DNA of 64,000 bases from Melastoma dodecandrum (GCA_029817715.1 JARUPY010000088.1:1922001-1986000), one strand, 5' to 3'. Counted from the first letter of the stretch, positions 45,547 through 58,495 are shown. Translations and numbers: made by a program. The notes: generated by a model not told the origin, from the letters alone.

Positions 45547-47902
45547 CAAAATCAACGAGAATTGATTTTCTAGGGATTAAGGGAAAACATAAAACACAGC
45601 CAACTCCGTGGAGAAATTCCCATCGATTTTTTACGGCGGTTGAGAAGATAACGATTGGCCCAGATTAAAAGACGTGATTTTGTTTAATCCCCCATTTTAT
45701 TGGAAGAAAGATGTCCAGATTCCGCCATGGGCTTTAAATATTGTCCAATCAAAAGCTTCTGACGTAGAGGGCTGACCCCTTTTTGGGTTCAGTATCGTCG
45801 GAACACTTCAAGTTTCCCATCTTCGGACCAGATATGAGGAAGAAGAGCATGCAAGAAGCTGCATAATCTATTGACGTCAGCTTTGCTCATGCTTTCCTCC
45901 TTCCTTTCCTTCTTCTTGGGAATGCTCGTCAGGTGTTCGACTATATTCCTGAAAAACCAGCATTTTATGTACCTGCGATTTCAACGTGCGTTCTATTTTC
46001 TCTGATTCCCCGACATTCGTGGGGTTTCGACTGCTAATTCGTTCTTCTTTTGGAATTCGGCTTCGGTGTAAGATGGTCATTGTAACGTCGTGAGTTCGAC
46101 CGCCCTTTCAGCTTCCGAACTCGAGAATCGATTTGAAGTCTTTGCCAGAGTGTTTGTTCCTTTACATGCTGTTGCTGCTGGAGTAAACTTTTTCCGTGCA
46201 TGGGTTGAGCGTTAGCTTGTGTTTTGTGATCTTAGGATGACGGTGCTAAGGCTCTTCATCTAGCAGAAGTACATTACGGCCAACATCATGGACAGAAACA
46301 ACAGACGTGTAGCGGCGATGGCCTGCATGTTTGAGCACTCCATCAAGAACACCCTGGCATGCGGGAGGTGCTGCAACGGGAAAGGCGGCCGGAGTCGTGG
46401 CGAAGGTGCTGGCGATGCTGCTGAAGGTGGAGGGGCTCGAACAGGGGGGCAAGGGAGGGGGATCCACGTGAACATGAGGACGGAAGTGGAGGAGAAGAAG
46501 GGGTTCAAGAACAGGACCAAGATATGGGCCTCCGTGAACTCGATGAAGAACAACAGGGTCGAGGTCATGCTCGGCGAAACCGGGGACGGAGCAACCCGTT
46601 TCCCCTTCTTGGTAGGTAGGACGAACAAAACGAAGCTGAGATTTTATTCCTTTTCTGGGTGTGAGTGGATGGAGGGGCGTTGCTGGTTTGCTCGGAAACA
46701 GGGGACACCATCCGAGAGGATCCATTGGTTCACTTCCTGTATGAACCGCCACGAAAGTCCGCAGGTAGAAATAAACAAAAAGGGAACTGGAAACGAACGG
46801 CGGGGATTGGTGGGTGTGCCGCTGGCGCCCATTGGTCTCCAATTTAGGTACAAAATCTTGATAAATTAATATTAATTACGAGGACGTCTCTTAGGCGCAG
46901 CCACCCAAATATATATCAGTGATTTGGGGTATTAAATGGGGGGGTGGAAAATCGGCCTGCGGACAACTAAAAAATCGGTGGGCAGGTGTTTGCCGTTTCT
47001 TGTTCTTGTTTTCTTCTTCTTCTTTATTACATAATAAATGGGACTTGCCTCGGTCCCTCCATCCATCAATCCAAATCTCATTGCTACTACTCGTAAAACT
47101 TTCGAGTCCCCAGAAAACAACACCACAATCTCCCCACCCCCCTGGAAACAATGGCTTCGTTGATTCTCCTCCTCTCTGAATTCCTCCGCCCCAGCGACAC
47201 AGACGGTGCTGTGGCCACCACTCTGCCTCCCCCTTCTCCTCCTCCCAGTCACTCGGGCTACCCCCCATCGTCCTGTGCTGCTGTTGCCGCTAATGCTAAC
47301 CGGTCAGTCATCAGACAGAAGTGTCCCCCGAGGTTCGATGGCCTGACAACGACGGAGGCCGATCTGCTGGCGGTGGCACCAAGAGTATGCGTTGATCTGC
47401 TGGTTTGGCCCTAAGTCACATTAAAATTTAAGGCGCATCATCCTCTTGTTCCCACTTCCTCTTTGGGTCATGATGTAACTAACATCAATAACAACAGAAT
47501 GTCTGCTATACATATAATATATTATTTCTTTTTTGTTGAAAAAAAATAGCAATTGTTTTTAACGGCACCGAATTGATTGCACAACCACCCGTCGTGGGCC
47601 CGCCATGAAATTAAAATCTTATATCATGGGCCAGATCCAATCGATGGGCTTAAAATGGGCTTGGGGTAACTTTTTCCCTTTTTAATCTGGGGAACCGATA
47701 TTCCTGGGAATCACAAAACCTCTGTCCAGACCAGACCAGACAACCACAACCTCCTCCAACGGGGAATATTCCGTGTGTCTTAGGCAAGGGAGGGGGATTC
47801 CGTGGCATATTATTTCGCATAAACTACGATTCAGTCGATGCAAAGGGGGAGGGTGGCGATGTCATGTTCTTCCCTGCACCCACGCCAGCGACCCCATAAG
47901 GA
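45547..47902. other. Spacer with two unassigned GC-rich open frames
   Basis: Overlapping open frames on opposite strands cover 46246-46869: 193 residues forward from 46288 and up to 198 residues reverse. Neither resembles a family I can name; the reverse 122-residue frame (46628-46260) has hydrophobic ends. A forward 87-residue frame at 47151-47414 begins MASLILLLSEFLRPSDTDG and is followed by AT-rich sequence; it could be a small gene. GC-rich composition alone keeps such frames open, so I do not call any as CDS. Confidence 0.3.
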
Positions 47903-49111
47903 AGGTTGTCTTCCTTCAAAGCATGGGGATTGGATTGGACTAATCACAGGTTCAAAAATATATATATAAAAAATACTCTCTACATGTGAAGACGACGAGG
48001 ACGTCCACATCATAATCATATGCTTAATATTGCCTAACTGATTCAGGATATATAAAAACCCAGTCAATTATATATGCGTTCAAACTTCGCAAAATTCTTT
48101 ATTTTTATTTTATTTTTTCTTCATCAAATCAACTCCAAATTACATGAAATTTTAGCAAGATTTTTCTTATTTACTCTGAAGAAACGATTAAAAGATTAAT
48201 CGGTGATTACTTTTTGAAAAAGATCGTTAAAAATGCTTTTAAATCCCAAAGAATGAAAAAAAAAAAATGCACGGAATGAATCACAAACCCATATACTTTG
48301 GATTGAACCCTTCAACTCTATTATAAAATTGGCTAAGGCCCATTTAGGGCCCAATTACACTCTTTGGGCCATCTTAATTACGATTTTCAAAATTTAGATT
48401 TTCCTCCGAAACTAACTCTAACAATCCTTTTAACCGTGTCAAGATGAACCTTAAACCTTTTTCTTTTTTTTTTTTGTTTCATTTACTATATAAGGGAAAT
48501 AAAAATAAAAAAAGGACCCCACACATAATAACATCATAATCACTTTTACAAATTCAGAGAAAAAAAAAAAAATCTTCCCTACCATCACCACAAGTTCCCA
48601 CCACCTCCTCTTGACTTGGTTTTGGTCGGAATCTCGTCAGATTTTAAGAAAGATTGTAGAGAAAAGCATCAGCCATGCCGAAAACCTCCGGTCAAGGAGC
48701 AACCACAAGTGTTTTGAGGTAGTTGGAGTAGGATCATCTTCAACCGTGATTGCGACGGGTGCACCTTTTCCCCATCCTCAATGGTTTGAGGTTCATCCAA
48801 GGAGATTTTGGCTTGGTCGACGAGCACAACCTCGTCCTTCATGCTGGAGACGTCGTAGAAAGATGTGATGGAGCTGAATGGGTGGACCTTGAGTTGTCTA
48901 GATCGCCCTCATGTGTGAACGATTAAGCCACAAGTGGCTGTGTCTTGTGGTTCTCATGTACCTACTTGAATATGCAGTTTTATATGGCTGTAGGATTGAT
49001 AGAGGATGAGTCAATGACATCCTCTCATAGCTGGGAATGATCAGTCATGCCCTGCCTCCTTGCTGCCCGTTGCAATCTCACCACTCCTTCACTTACATTA
49101 CATTTTCAAAT
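47903..49111. repeat. 1.2-kb direct duplication, copy A (original locus, left junction)
   Basis: This 1209-bp segment recurs almost unchanged at 49860-51055. Differences seen are an 11-base gap in the second copy (at CATAATAACATCATAATC), poly-A length changes and a T/C change near the end. The segment contains a TATATAAG box at 48487-48494 and a short open frame at 48611-48868 that I cannot assign. The left end (AGGTTGTCTTCC) continues into unique sequence; the right end (TTCAAAT) abuts the LTR. Confidence 0.93.
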
Positions 49112-49861
49112 TGTAGACATTAAATTTTTTGTCTACTATAATAATAAGGCCTAATGAATATTAACCAATTTTATGGTCTATAAATGGGCTATAAACCCAA
49201 AACCATGAAGAAATTAAAATGGGTTATAATTTCAAGTCCAAAGAGATACATATTGGGTTATAAGTTAAAGGCAGAAGCCCAACCCAAACTTAAGCATTTT
49301 GGGCCAAACTAAGCCCAAATTCAGGCCCGGCCCATAGCCCGGTCCACGAGAAGTTGCCTAATATGGGATGACCAGCTTCCTAATAGAAATCAGCCCTAGA
49401 GGCCTATAAATAGAGGCATTCTCATTCTTCATAGAGGACACCCAACATACAATACACATTGGTGGAGAGAAGACTCTTGGCTCTCGAAGACTCTCGCCGC
49501 TCCCTGCTCGCCGAAGCTCTGCCGACGTCCATCGCCCGGTGTTCTTCTGCAACGCGCCCTGAGGTTCTGCCGGATCACACCCAAAGGCCCCGACAATTTC
49601 ATCAAGCTACTGAAGCTCTGCCGGATCACGCCCATAGGCCCCGACGACTTCTTCAATATTTCATCCTGAAGTTCTGCCGAAATTCAGCCAGAGCTCCAAG
49701 ATCATCACCCATCAACCGTTATTCTTCGAAAATCGAATCAGAGGAATCACGTGTTTCATCCGTGACTAGAGACAGAACCCGCTATATATTTTCATACGAC
49801 AATTTGTACGCTGATATTTCCCCGCGAAATTTTAGTGTTCACAAATTTCTGGCACGCCCAG
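49112..49861 (+). mobile_element. Single LTR with partial primer-binding site
   Basis: The segment starts TGTAGAC and the likely LTR end is TTCACA at about 49843, giving roughly 730 bp. It has LTR anatomy: a TATAAATA box at 49405-49412 in the middle, then a transcribed-looking R/U5 part with a repeated CTGCCGGATCAC.CCCA.AGGC unit (about 49568-49650). AATTTC and TGGCACGCCCAG follow (49850-49861), the beginning of a PBS-like sequence of plant gypsy elements (TGGCACGCCCAGTGGGAC in relatives). No internal domain or second LTR follows; the sequence jumps straight into copy B of the flanking duplication. Confidence 0.7.
49405..49413 (+). promoter_or_regulatory. TATA box of the LTR
   Basis: TATAAATAG in the centre of the LTR, the expected place for the U3/R promoter of a retrotransposon. 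Activity is not known. Confidence 0.6.
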
Positions 49862-51055
49862 GTTGTCTTCCTTCAAAGCATGGGGATTGGATTGGACTAA
49901 TCACAGGTTCAAAAATATATATATAAAAAATACTCTCTACATGTGAAGACGACGAGGACGTCCACATCATAATCATATGCTTAATATTGCCTAACTGATT
50001 CAGGATATATAAAAACCCAGTCAATTATATATGCGTTCAAACTTCGCAAAATTCTTTATTTTTATTTTATTTTTTCTTCATCAAATCAACTCCAAATTAC
50101 ATGAAATTTTAGCAAGATTTTTCTTATTTACTCTGAAGAAACGATTAAAAGATTAATCGGTGATTACTTTTTGAAAAAGATCGTTAAAAATGCTTTTAAA
50201 TCCCAAAGAATGAAAAAAAAAATGCACGGAATGAATCACAAACCCATATACTTTGGATTGAACCCTTCAACTCTATTATAAAATTGGCTAAGGCCCATTT
50301 AGGGCCCAATTACACTCTTTGGGCCATCTTAATTACGATTTTCAAAATTTAGATTTTCCTCCGAAACTAACTCTAACAATCCTTTTAACCGTGTCAAGAT
50401 GAACCTTAAACCTTTTTCTTTTTTTTTTTTGTTTCATTTACTATATAAGGGAAATAAAAATAAAAAAAGGACCCCACACATAATCACTTTTACAAATTCA
50501 GAGAAAAAAAAAAAAATCTTCCCTACCATCACCACAAGTTCCCACCACCTCCTCTTGACTTGGTTTTGGTCGGAATCTCGTCAGATTTTAAGAAAGATTG
50601 TAGAGAAAAGCATCAGCCATGCCGAAAACCTCCGGTCAAGGAGCAACCACAAGTGTTTTGAGGTAGTTGGAGTAGGATCATCTTCAACCGTGATTGCGAC
50701 GGGTGCACCTTTTCCCCATCCTCAATGGTTTGAGGTTCATCCAAGGAGATTTTGGCTTGGTCGACGAGCACAACCTCGTCCTTCATGCTGGAGACGTCGT
50801 AGAAAGATGTGATGGAGCTGAATGGGTGGACCTTGAGTTGTCTAGATCGCCCTCATGTGTGAACGATTAAGCCACAAGTGGCTGTGTCTTGTGGTTCTCA
50901 TGTACCTACTTGAATATGCAGTTTTATATGGCTGTAGGATTGATAGAGGATGAGTCAATGACATCCTCTCATAGCTGGGAATGATCAGTCATGCCCTGCC
51001 TCCTTGCTGCCCGTTGCAATCTCACCACTCCTTCACTTACATTACATCTTCAAAT
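49860..51055. repeat. 1.2-kb direct duplication, copy B (right junction)
   Basis: This is a 1196-bp near-identical copy of 47903-49111. Its left end is fused to the LTR's primer-binding site (CGCCCAGGTTGTC), sharing AGG with both partners; its right end runs on from TTCAAAT into unique sequence (GCTTGGGTATG), which copy A lacks. So copy A has the original left flank and copy B the original right flank. It carries the same TATATAAG box (50442-50449) and open frame (to 50812). Confidence 0.93.
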
Positions 51056-54000
51056 GCTTGGGTATGAGTTGTGTGTCTTGTCTCTTTTACCCGTGTTGCA
51101 CTTCCCTTAGTGTGTTGGAGCATGTCAAGCATGATTCAACGGCAAATCGACACAGGTAAGTAGTGGTACGCGTCGGATCAACCTATTTTACGGTGTATGA
51201 TGCCCAGTTTTCCGCTCGCTTAATGAAATTGGATGAAACCACTTGCATTTGTTATTAACTTGAATATCATTCTAACAAGAACCATCAAGCTCAATTTGAT
51301 TACCTGAATTGAAAGTTTAGAGCTAGCTGGTTGTGGTCATCTGGTCATTTTTGAGCTTTTTATGCAGTTAGATGGAGTTTATGTTTCGTAAAGTGACTTG
51401 AACTTATTAGAAACTCGTACTAGAAGGCATCCCTATCACATGAGAGTCTAGGAATTGTTATTCAAGATACATGCATCTTAGTGAGTGATTTTGCCTTGTT
51501 TTCGTTACTTAACATTGTTTAAAATCTGATGCATGTATCGACTTTCACCATTTAATTCATATCTTGAGCTGTGATTATCAAATTGTAGTGAAACTTATGA
51601 CATTTGATCCCAAACTCAATTACCTTTCTTTTGCTCATTAAAACAATCATTTTAATGCACTATAACTTGGATTAGAGGTTCAAGATGGATCTCCTTCCTC
51701 TGAGTTAGCATGTCGATGTCTAGCTTATATCTTGAGTTAGGATGATCGAGTTGACCTGAAACCGATTGCATACTATCACAAACTTAATTAACTTTCTTTT
51801 GATATTAAATCACCATTTTTCGTGCTCTCTAGACAAAGTTATACTCTATTTTCTGAAATGCAGCAAGTATGTTGCGGTCAAAGTTTATGACATATATTCC
51901 TTTCCTTGCATGATCTATTTTAGGATTGGAGAGCCGAAATATGTTTTAACCTGATCATTTTTATTAACGATTGAGCTCGTTTTGACAAGAATGTGCAGGG
52001 GTTATACTTTCTCGAGCACGATTTGCACGCTCATAACTTGTCTTGACTTGATTTGTGAATCTAAGCATTATTATTTTTGACATCATTTACTGGGATATAC
52101 ATGTTACATGACTTATATATGTTACAGATTGGCATGCAATATAATGGGTTCGTCAGGCAATTTGGGTTTAGAAACCCAACAACGCCTTTTAGATTCTCAT
52201 AATTCATTTTTGGGCCCAATTTATTCCTATTAAATTTTGGTTCTTTGGGCTTTGGTTTCATGTCATTTTTGGGCTTGTGATTGATGAAATGTCCGATTTT
52301 GCTTTATGCATGTCGACTGCTCATTGGCCGTCACTTACAAAAGGGGTTTATTTAAGTTTTGTAGCACACTTCCTCGGTGGGTTTGGGATGTCTCACTAAA
52401 ATATTATGTTTCTTTAGAGTTTGTTTGCCTTATTGTATGCCAATTTTACATTTTTCGATGTATTCACCTCAATTTTTTTATTATGATTTCCATCTCCGAT
52501 TCTCCTCATTCTTCTTGGGCTTAGGTTCATTTTTCATCTTCTCATTGGATCCTTTGACTATTTCATGTTGGACTGGCAGCGGCAGGTACATGTGACCCAT
52601 CGTTGGTTGCCACACAATGGTCAGACTTCACTTCACTCGACATTGACCGTCGTCATCGTTAAACACTATTGGGAGGAGCCCTTGAAGATGGTGTACGAGA
52701 CTGTCACATGGGTGATCGCGGAGGACACGTTTCACCAAAGCCACCTCGACTGATTTTGCTCGCTCGAAGTTGGAACGTCTTGACGGGCGTCGTCGAGTAC
52801 ATGATGAAAGCTGACGGCCTTCTTGATTTTTATTCACTTATGATGGGCCATGAGGTCACGTGCATAGGCTCGCAGTTACTATCATTAGCCGCTCCCTTTG
52901 TTCAACATACTTGATCGTGATGCCGCTTGTGTGACATCATGCCCCTCACATAAGTTCACGTCCAATTCTTGTAACAAGAAACTTTTTTTAGAGCATTGTC
53001 ACCTTTTTTAAAGCATCGGCACATTTTCGCGTGCGAGAGTTAGTAAATAGAAATCATCAAACCTTTTATGATTTTTTTTTACTTTATATCATGCTTTAAA
53101 TAAAATCAGCGACGACTTTATATAGCTTTCTTGAGTAAAGCAATAATATGCATATCGAATGATAAGGACGCACATGAGCCGCTCGATCAAAAAGATCAAG
53201 CGAGGATCCGAGTACGCCCATTTAGGAACCAGGGAAGATCAACCTCAATTCTTTCATGGCTCCTCGATATGTGCCTTGGCCAAAATCCTTTGTGTTTCTT
53301 ATGTCTATTGTGAACGTGTCCTTATTCTTACGAGCGTCCTTCGAGTGTAAGCGTGAGCGATACATGAGAGTACGTAAGCAAACACTATGAACGAGTGTGA
53401 GTGGGACTAAGGGGAATCCGATTGTGAAGACTGGTCGTGCTTCCGAGAAAATCACGACGTCGCCGAGATCGAGAAAATTTGTGTTCGTTTCGTACCTATG
53501 ACAGTTACTCGACACACGAGTCGAGGGATCGACTGGATGACGTCAAGTGAGCAATTCAGATTCTCGTGTCGCTATCCCACACGCGTGCAGAGGACCTAGG
53601 CATGCATAAGTTGGGACATCGATGGCCTTGATCGACAGGACGTGAAATTCTTTCACAATGGGCAGCGGTTCTTACCGGTGGAACTGACGAAGACGGGATG
53701 TGAGGATTGCATTCTAAGATATGTCTTCGGCCAGGCTATTATGAACACACGGAACGCGGCGAAGAGCCGATCTCCGCCATGTACAGTTGCAATAGATGCC
53801 CGGCATTTAGAACATTAGATGAGTTGAGCATGGAATATAAGAAAGGGTGAATGAAAGGGAAACTTCCGTTTCCTCATTCTGTTGTTGTTCAGTATTGTAA
53901 TAGTACAAACATTTCAACATTTTAAGCTTATGTAATTATATCACGAAATCCGACAACATTGAAGTAGCCAAGAGGACAGATTATGATCCAGAAAAAGGGA

Positions 54001-54171
54001 AAGAAGCTAAATTAGTGAGCCTCTGAAATCACCAAACTCGACTACTTTCAGCCACACAAGATCATGTCCCTGTAAGTATTTACAGATGACAGCACCAAGA
54101 CAACACCAGCCAGTCAGTTCCAAGTCTCACCGTCGCAGATCTTTCCCGGGCGACACCAGACAAGTACTACC
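51056..54171. other. Degenerate, probably transposon-derived spacer
   Basis: No coding exon recognised in 3.1 kb. Diverged tandem copies occur around 51545-51665 and 51725-51850, sharing TATCTTGAG and the pattern CAAACT.AATTA.CTTTCTTTTG. The block 52560-53900 has several short open frames on both strands without family likeness. The right end holds the 3' UTR of the reverse-strand DUF760 gene. Confidence 0.35.
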
Positions 54172-55685
54172 TCAATTGGACACAAAGTGATACCTCGAAT
54201 CTACGTGGCTCTCGACATCCCAAAGGAAGGAGCCGAACGTCACTGCTTCCAGGACGAGTCTCTTCAAGCCGCTGAAGCTGATTTTGATGACTTCATCCCT
54301 GGAAGAATCGACCGTTCCCTCGAGAGTAATGACGATCTCGGGCCTCCCGAACAGGGCTTCTGTGTGCTTCTCTATTATGGTCACGGCTTCTTTCGACCTG
54401 ATGGTTGCGTACCTCTGCAGAGTCTCCCCATCAAAGGACATGACGTAAGTACGCAACCGGGAAGCTTTCAAGCCTGAACCGAAACCTCCGGGCCTAACAC
54501 CGTCCGACCAGGACGAGACTTCGGGATGAGTGGCCTGAAACGAATTGCTTTCCTTGCTTGACTCGGAAATGTCTTCGCCGACGGGGGTCACGTTGACATC
54601 ACTACTGTCATCCGATGTATTTGGGAGGATCTTCATCGTTTTCTCGAGCTGGAACCTCAGGTCAACCCTCTTTAAGAAGTAACCGTACATCACCGATGCT
54701 GCATACACCTGACCCACCCTGAGCTTGCTTATCTGAGCAATGGATGAGGGGTATTCCAACCGATTTCCCAAAATGAGAGCAAGGTGGTTCTGGATCATCT
54801 CATATGCATCGGGCGAGTGAAGGCGCTCAAGCTTTTCCTGCTCACTCGGCCATGTGTCTACCCGGCCAGAAGGATCCGAGGGGCTCATGGAAGGAATCAA
54901 AGATACATTAGCATCCATGAATCTTTGCACCACCAATGCATAAAGGATTTCTTCTAGAGCCTTCTTCCTGTCATTAGCCTTGACCTCGGCAATTCTCCTA
55001 ACAGTTCAACATAAAGATGACAATCGACATCAGTCGTCGCTTACGAAACTCAAAATGTCAACCGACTCAACAATCGAGATCGCCAGATCCCAACCTGTAC
55101 AACACCAGCTCGGTTCCAGTGGCAGAGGACTCTTCCTTCTTCTCAGCATCACGATCGGTCTGAAGCTGTTCCAGCTGCTGCTCAGCCGCGGCGGTCACGA
55201 GATGAGGATTATTCGCCAAAATCTCCAACAAGAATTGCCCGATGGGTGACTCCAGCTTTAGAGGCGCGATCAGTGCAGCCTGTCCTGCGGATTCTGACGA
55301 CGAAGACGAAGCTCTCATGACAACACCTTTCCTGTTAACAAGCCTCCCATGGGAAAACGAAACCTGCAGCCACGGTAAAACGATCAACAAAACCAATCAA
55401 TCACAACGCCATCGAAGAAAAAGCTCGACGCGGCCAAAACAGAACCCTCTCCCCGATGAATTCCAAGCAGATTTCCCTAAAATAATCTCCAACGAGACAC
55501 CGACGATGGCAGCGCAAAACAATGAGATTCAAGAAGAACCGACATACCTCGCCGAGGGCCCGCAGTTTCGTACCGAACACAAGGGAATCGGACCGACTAA
55601 GGGCCGATCGGGGGATCGGGCATGAACTCCGGGGAGGGAGACCGAGGGAGTGGCGGAGAAGGGCCGAAGCGGCTGCCGATTCCAT
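54172..55685 (-). CDS. UV-B-induced protein At3g17800-like, DUF760, plastid-targeted
   Basis: Three reverse-strand exons, 55685-55548, 55363-55095 and 54997-54172, give 410 residues. The Ser/Arg-rich N-terminus (MESAAASALLRHSLGLPPRS) is a typical chloroplast transit peptide. The DUF760 part follows: LKLESPIGQFLLEILANNPH, AAEQQLEQLQTDRDA, RRIAEVKANDRKKALEEILY, ALVVQRFMDANVSLIP, SKLRVGQVYAASVMYGYFLK, and the C-terminal GLKRLVLEAVTFGSFLWDVE. Molecular function is unknown; the Arabidopsis relative was named for UV-B induction. All junctions are GT-AG and keep frame. Confidence 0.92.
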
Positions 55686-56162
55686 CCTTAACCCTAGGTG
55701 GGGAGAGGGAGATAGAAGCTGTTGATGATGCTGGGGGAAGTGAGAGGGAGGTGTTTGCGGATGAAGTAATGATAGTTTTGGTTTCTTTTATTACAACCTC
55801 GGCGGCCTTTCAACATAACGAAATGGAAGGGGGGGGGGGGGGAAGAGTTTTTAATATAATACAGAGCAACGGCGATGGGGCGGGATGAATTGACGGAGTT
55901 AGCCCAAGATGTCAGACTGATTGACGGCGGATGCAACGTGTGGGGCTTGTCTTGTGGTCGTTCTTCTTCTTTCTCGGCTTTGTGCTGGGGTTCGGTGTGG
56001 GGGTGTTTCGGTAAAAAGGGGATATGATGGTGGGAGTAGGGGATGGGGGAGAAGATCTTTTTGGTTTTGTGCAGGTGGTTTTCTGGGTCGACTCGACGTA
56101 ATGTCAAAAAGGCCAACCGCAGACTCCTGGAACAAACAGTGTTTAGTTTTCTTATTTTTTTT
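55686..56162. other. DUF760 promoter region
   Basis: No recognised exon. A G13-like run lies near 55829-55842. It should contain the reverse-strand promoter and leader of the DUF760 gene. Confidence 0.4.
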
Positions 56163-56753
56163 TTGCAAAATATACGTTTATGGCCTCAACTTTGAGTCAA
56201 CTTTCTATTTTGTCATTAACATACTTTGTTATACAATTTTGTCACCAACTTTTATTTTTATTTTTATTTTGGCCAATCATGAATTTCTTTTAGCGAAAGC
56301 CAAACAAGGCCTTAATATAGTCTGACCCGTGTCTTATAATAGTTGAGTTTCGACCTCTCATTCGTTCGTCACATAATCTACTTTATCCGTAGTAGTCACC
56401 CCCTAATAGAACATCATCCGACATTCATCGATTTTTCATATTTTTTTAACAACATCAGCAACTATCGTTAACTTCTGCTTCCAATTCACTTGATTTGTCC
56501 ATCAAAATTTTATAAAAAAAATACAAATGAAAGGTTTCAATATTATTTCCTATTTTTTGAAATTTTTTTTCCTTTTTAGTCGATAAATGAAAATTGTCTA
56601 TTAAGATTTGTTTGGCTTACGCACGATAAAATTCAAGATTGGCCAAAATCAAAATAAAAACAAAAGTTGGGGACAAAATTATATAACAAACTAAGTTAAT
56701 GACAAAACAGAAAGTTGGCTCAAACTTGAGGCCATAAATTGATATTTTGCCTT
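56163..56753. repeat. Long inverted repeat (MITE-like hairpin)
   Basis: The arms 56163-56310 and 56618-56753 are imperfect reverse complements over about 135-145 bp: for example TTATGGCCTCAA pairs with TTGAGGCCATAA, TTTTGTCATTAAC with GTTAATGACAAAA, and TTTTGGCCAATC with GATTGGCCAAAA, ending with AAGCCAAACAA opposite TTGTTTGGCTTA. The central ~300 bases are AT-rich with no open frame. It would give a long-stem RNA if transcribed. Confidence 0.85.
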
Positions 56754-58495
56754 TTTTTTTTAATATAAACTCCCGTCCATACTAATTTATTTTTATCAAA
56801 AAATAAAATATTATTATTGTTATTGTGGTTTTGGAGGGGGAGCGTGATGATTCCAAAGACGTGGCACGCCCTTTTCTAGAGGTCCACCTCACCTCACACC
56901 CTTTGTCGTATTTTCTTCAGGTTACCAAATTTATTAATTATCAAAGTTAATATTAGTCCTGATCGTATTTCTTTTTTTTTTTCTTCTTTACGTCGACCTT
57001 ATTTCCATATTTGGCACCCCATAATTTTACATTAACGTTTTAACCTCCTTGGCTTAAAAATATTTTATTATCATTTTAATTATACAGGGTAAAAATGTCT
57101 TTTTAATTTTTCCTATTTGCATGTGTAGCGGAACAGAACTCAGACAAATCGCAAATAATATGTTCGTTTAGTTTGTGTTATATTTAATATAATTTTATAT
57201 GAAAATAAAATAAAATTCATATTTGATAAGATACGCATTTATAGTAAAAAATACGTGGTTTGAAAATGAGCCGTTTAAATTACAAGGAAAGAAAATGGAG
57301 AGATGGGATGAGAAGGGGAAAGAGGAAGGAGGGAGGCATAGGATAGATGGGTTTTTATTAAAAATATATATTATATTTTGTAAAAAAAATTAATAAAACT
57401 CCTGTTTAATAATCAATCTGCTTTTTATTATAATTTTCTTATTATTAACTTTTGTATAACCTTAAATTTGATTTTTCCAAGAAAATAAGTTAAATTTAAG
57501 AAATAAGTGAGAATAATATATAATGTAAAAGTAATTTTAAAATTAAAATTAGTTGATTAGGATGATACTTATAAAACCACGATCATTTAAGATTCACAAA
57601 CTTCTTTCGTGTTCACCGCTTAAAATTTGATATGTATCGTATAATAAAAATATTGAGAGTCGTACAAAAATAAAGAATGGTCTTAAAAAAATTAAATTTA
57701 TAATTATAAAGTATTATAATTTCAACCGTAACACTTACACAACCTATTTGAGTTGAGGTTATAAATAAATCAATCCTCTCTATTGTTAAAAATATTAATA
57801 AAACAAGAATCGAAGTTTGTTTGATTTGCGTAACGAACCATTAATTAATTCCTTAAAGAATTAAGATCAATTAAACGAATGAGTTTATGGCATTCGTTTT
57901 CGTATAATCGCTCAGGAAAAGAGAAGTACAATTCAACCTTCATCCTTAAGAAGGTAACTGAGTGTAAATAGGATAACTGCAAATTTTTCTTAATTTTTAT
58001 TTTTAATATGAACTTTTTGGGCCTTTTCATAAACCAAGTCAAACAAAACAAATTGCTTTTTAATCATTTAACCTTCATCCTCGTCAGAATAGGCGCTTGA
58101 ATTGAAACCCAGTCAAATTATGGATCAATTTAATTTTAATTTTTTTTGCTTTTTTTTTTTAGAAATTCGAAATAGATCAAAAGTCGAGGTTTAAAAAAAA
58201 AAACATTTAAAAGGCAATCAAAATGTTTACAAAATAAAATTATGATTTCTTTTCTAGGAACTTATAGAAATTATATATAATAAAGAGAATGATTTTTTAA
58301 GCACAAAATAAACAGATTAAACAGAAATGCATTTCGGGCACACCTCTTTTTAAAATACTCCAATATTATATTATCAATTTAAATAAAATATTATTATATA
58401 CAAAATTTATTTTTTATATATAATTAATAAAATAAAAATTCAATTGTAAGTTCATGTTTGGATTGGATGCCATCTTTTTTGACTTTGCCGCAGCC
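56754..58495. other. AT-rich spacer upstream of XLG3
   Basis: Very AT-rich, no coding exon recognised on either strand. The final few hundred bases should include the XLG promoter, but no clear TATA box stands out from the background. Confidence 0.4.

Noticed and set aside
48611..48868. Short open frame in the duplicated segment as a certain gene
   Set aside because: No similarity recognised, rich in Arg and Trp as expected from random GC sequence, and no conserved start; kept only as part of the duplication.
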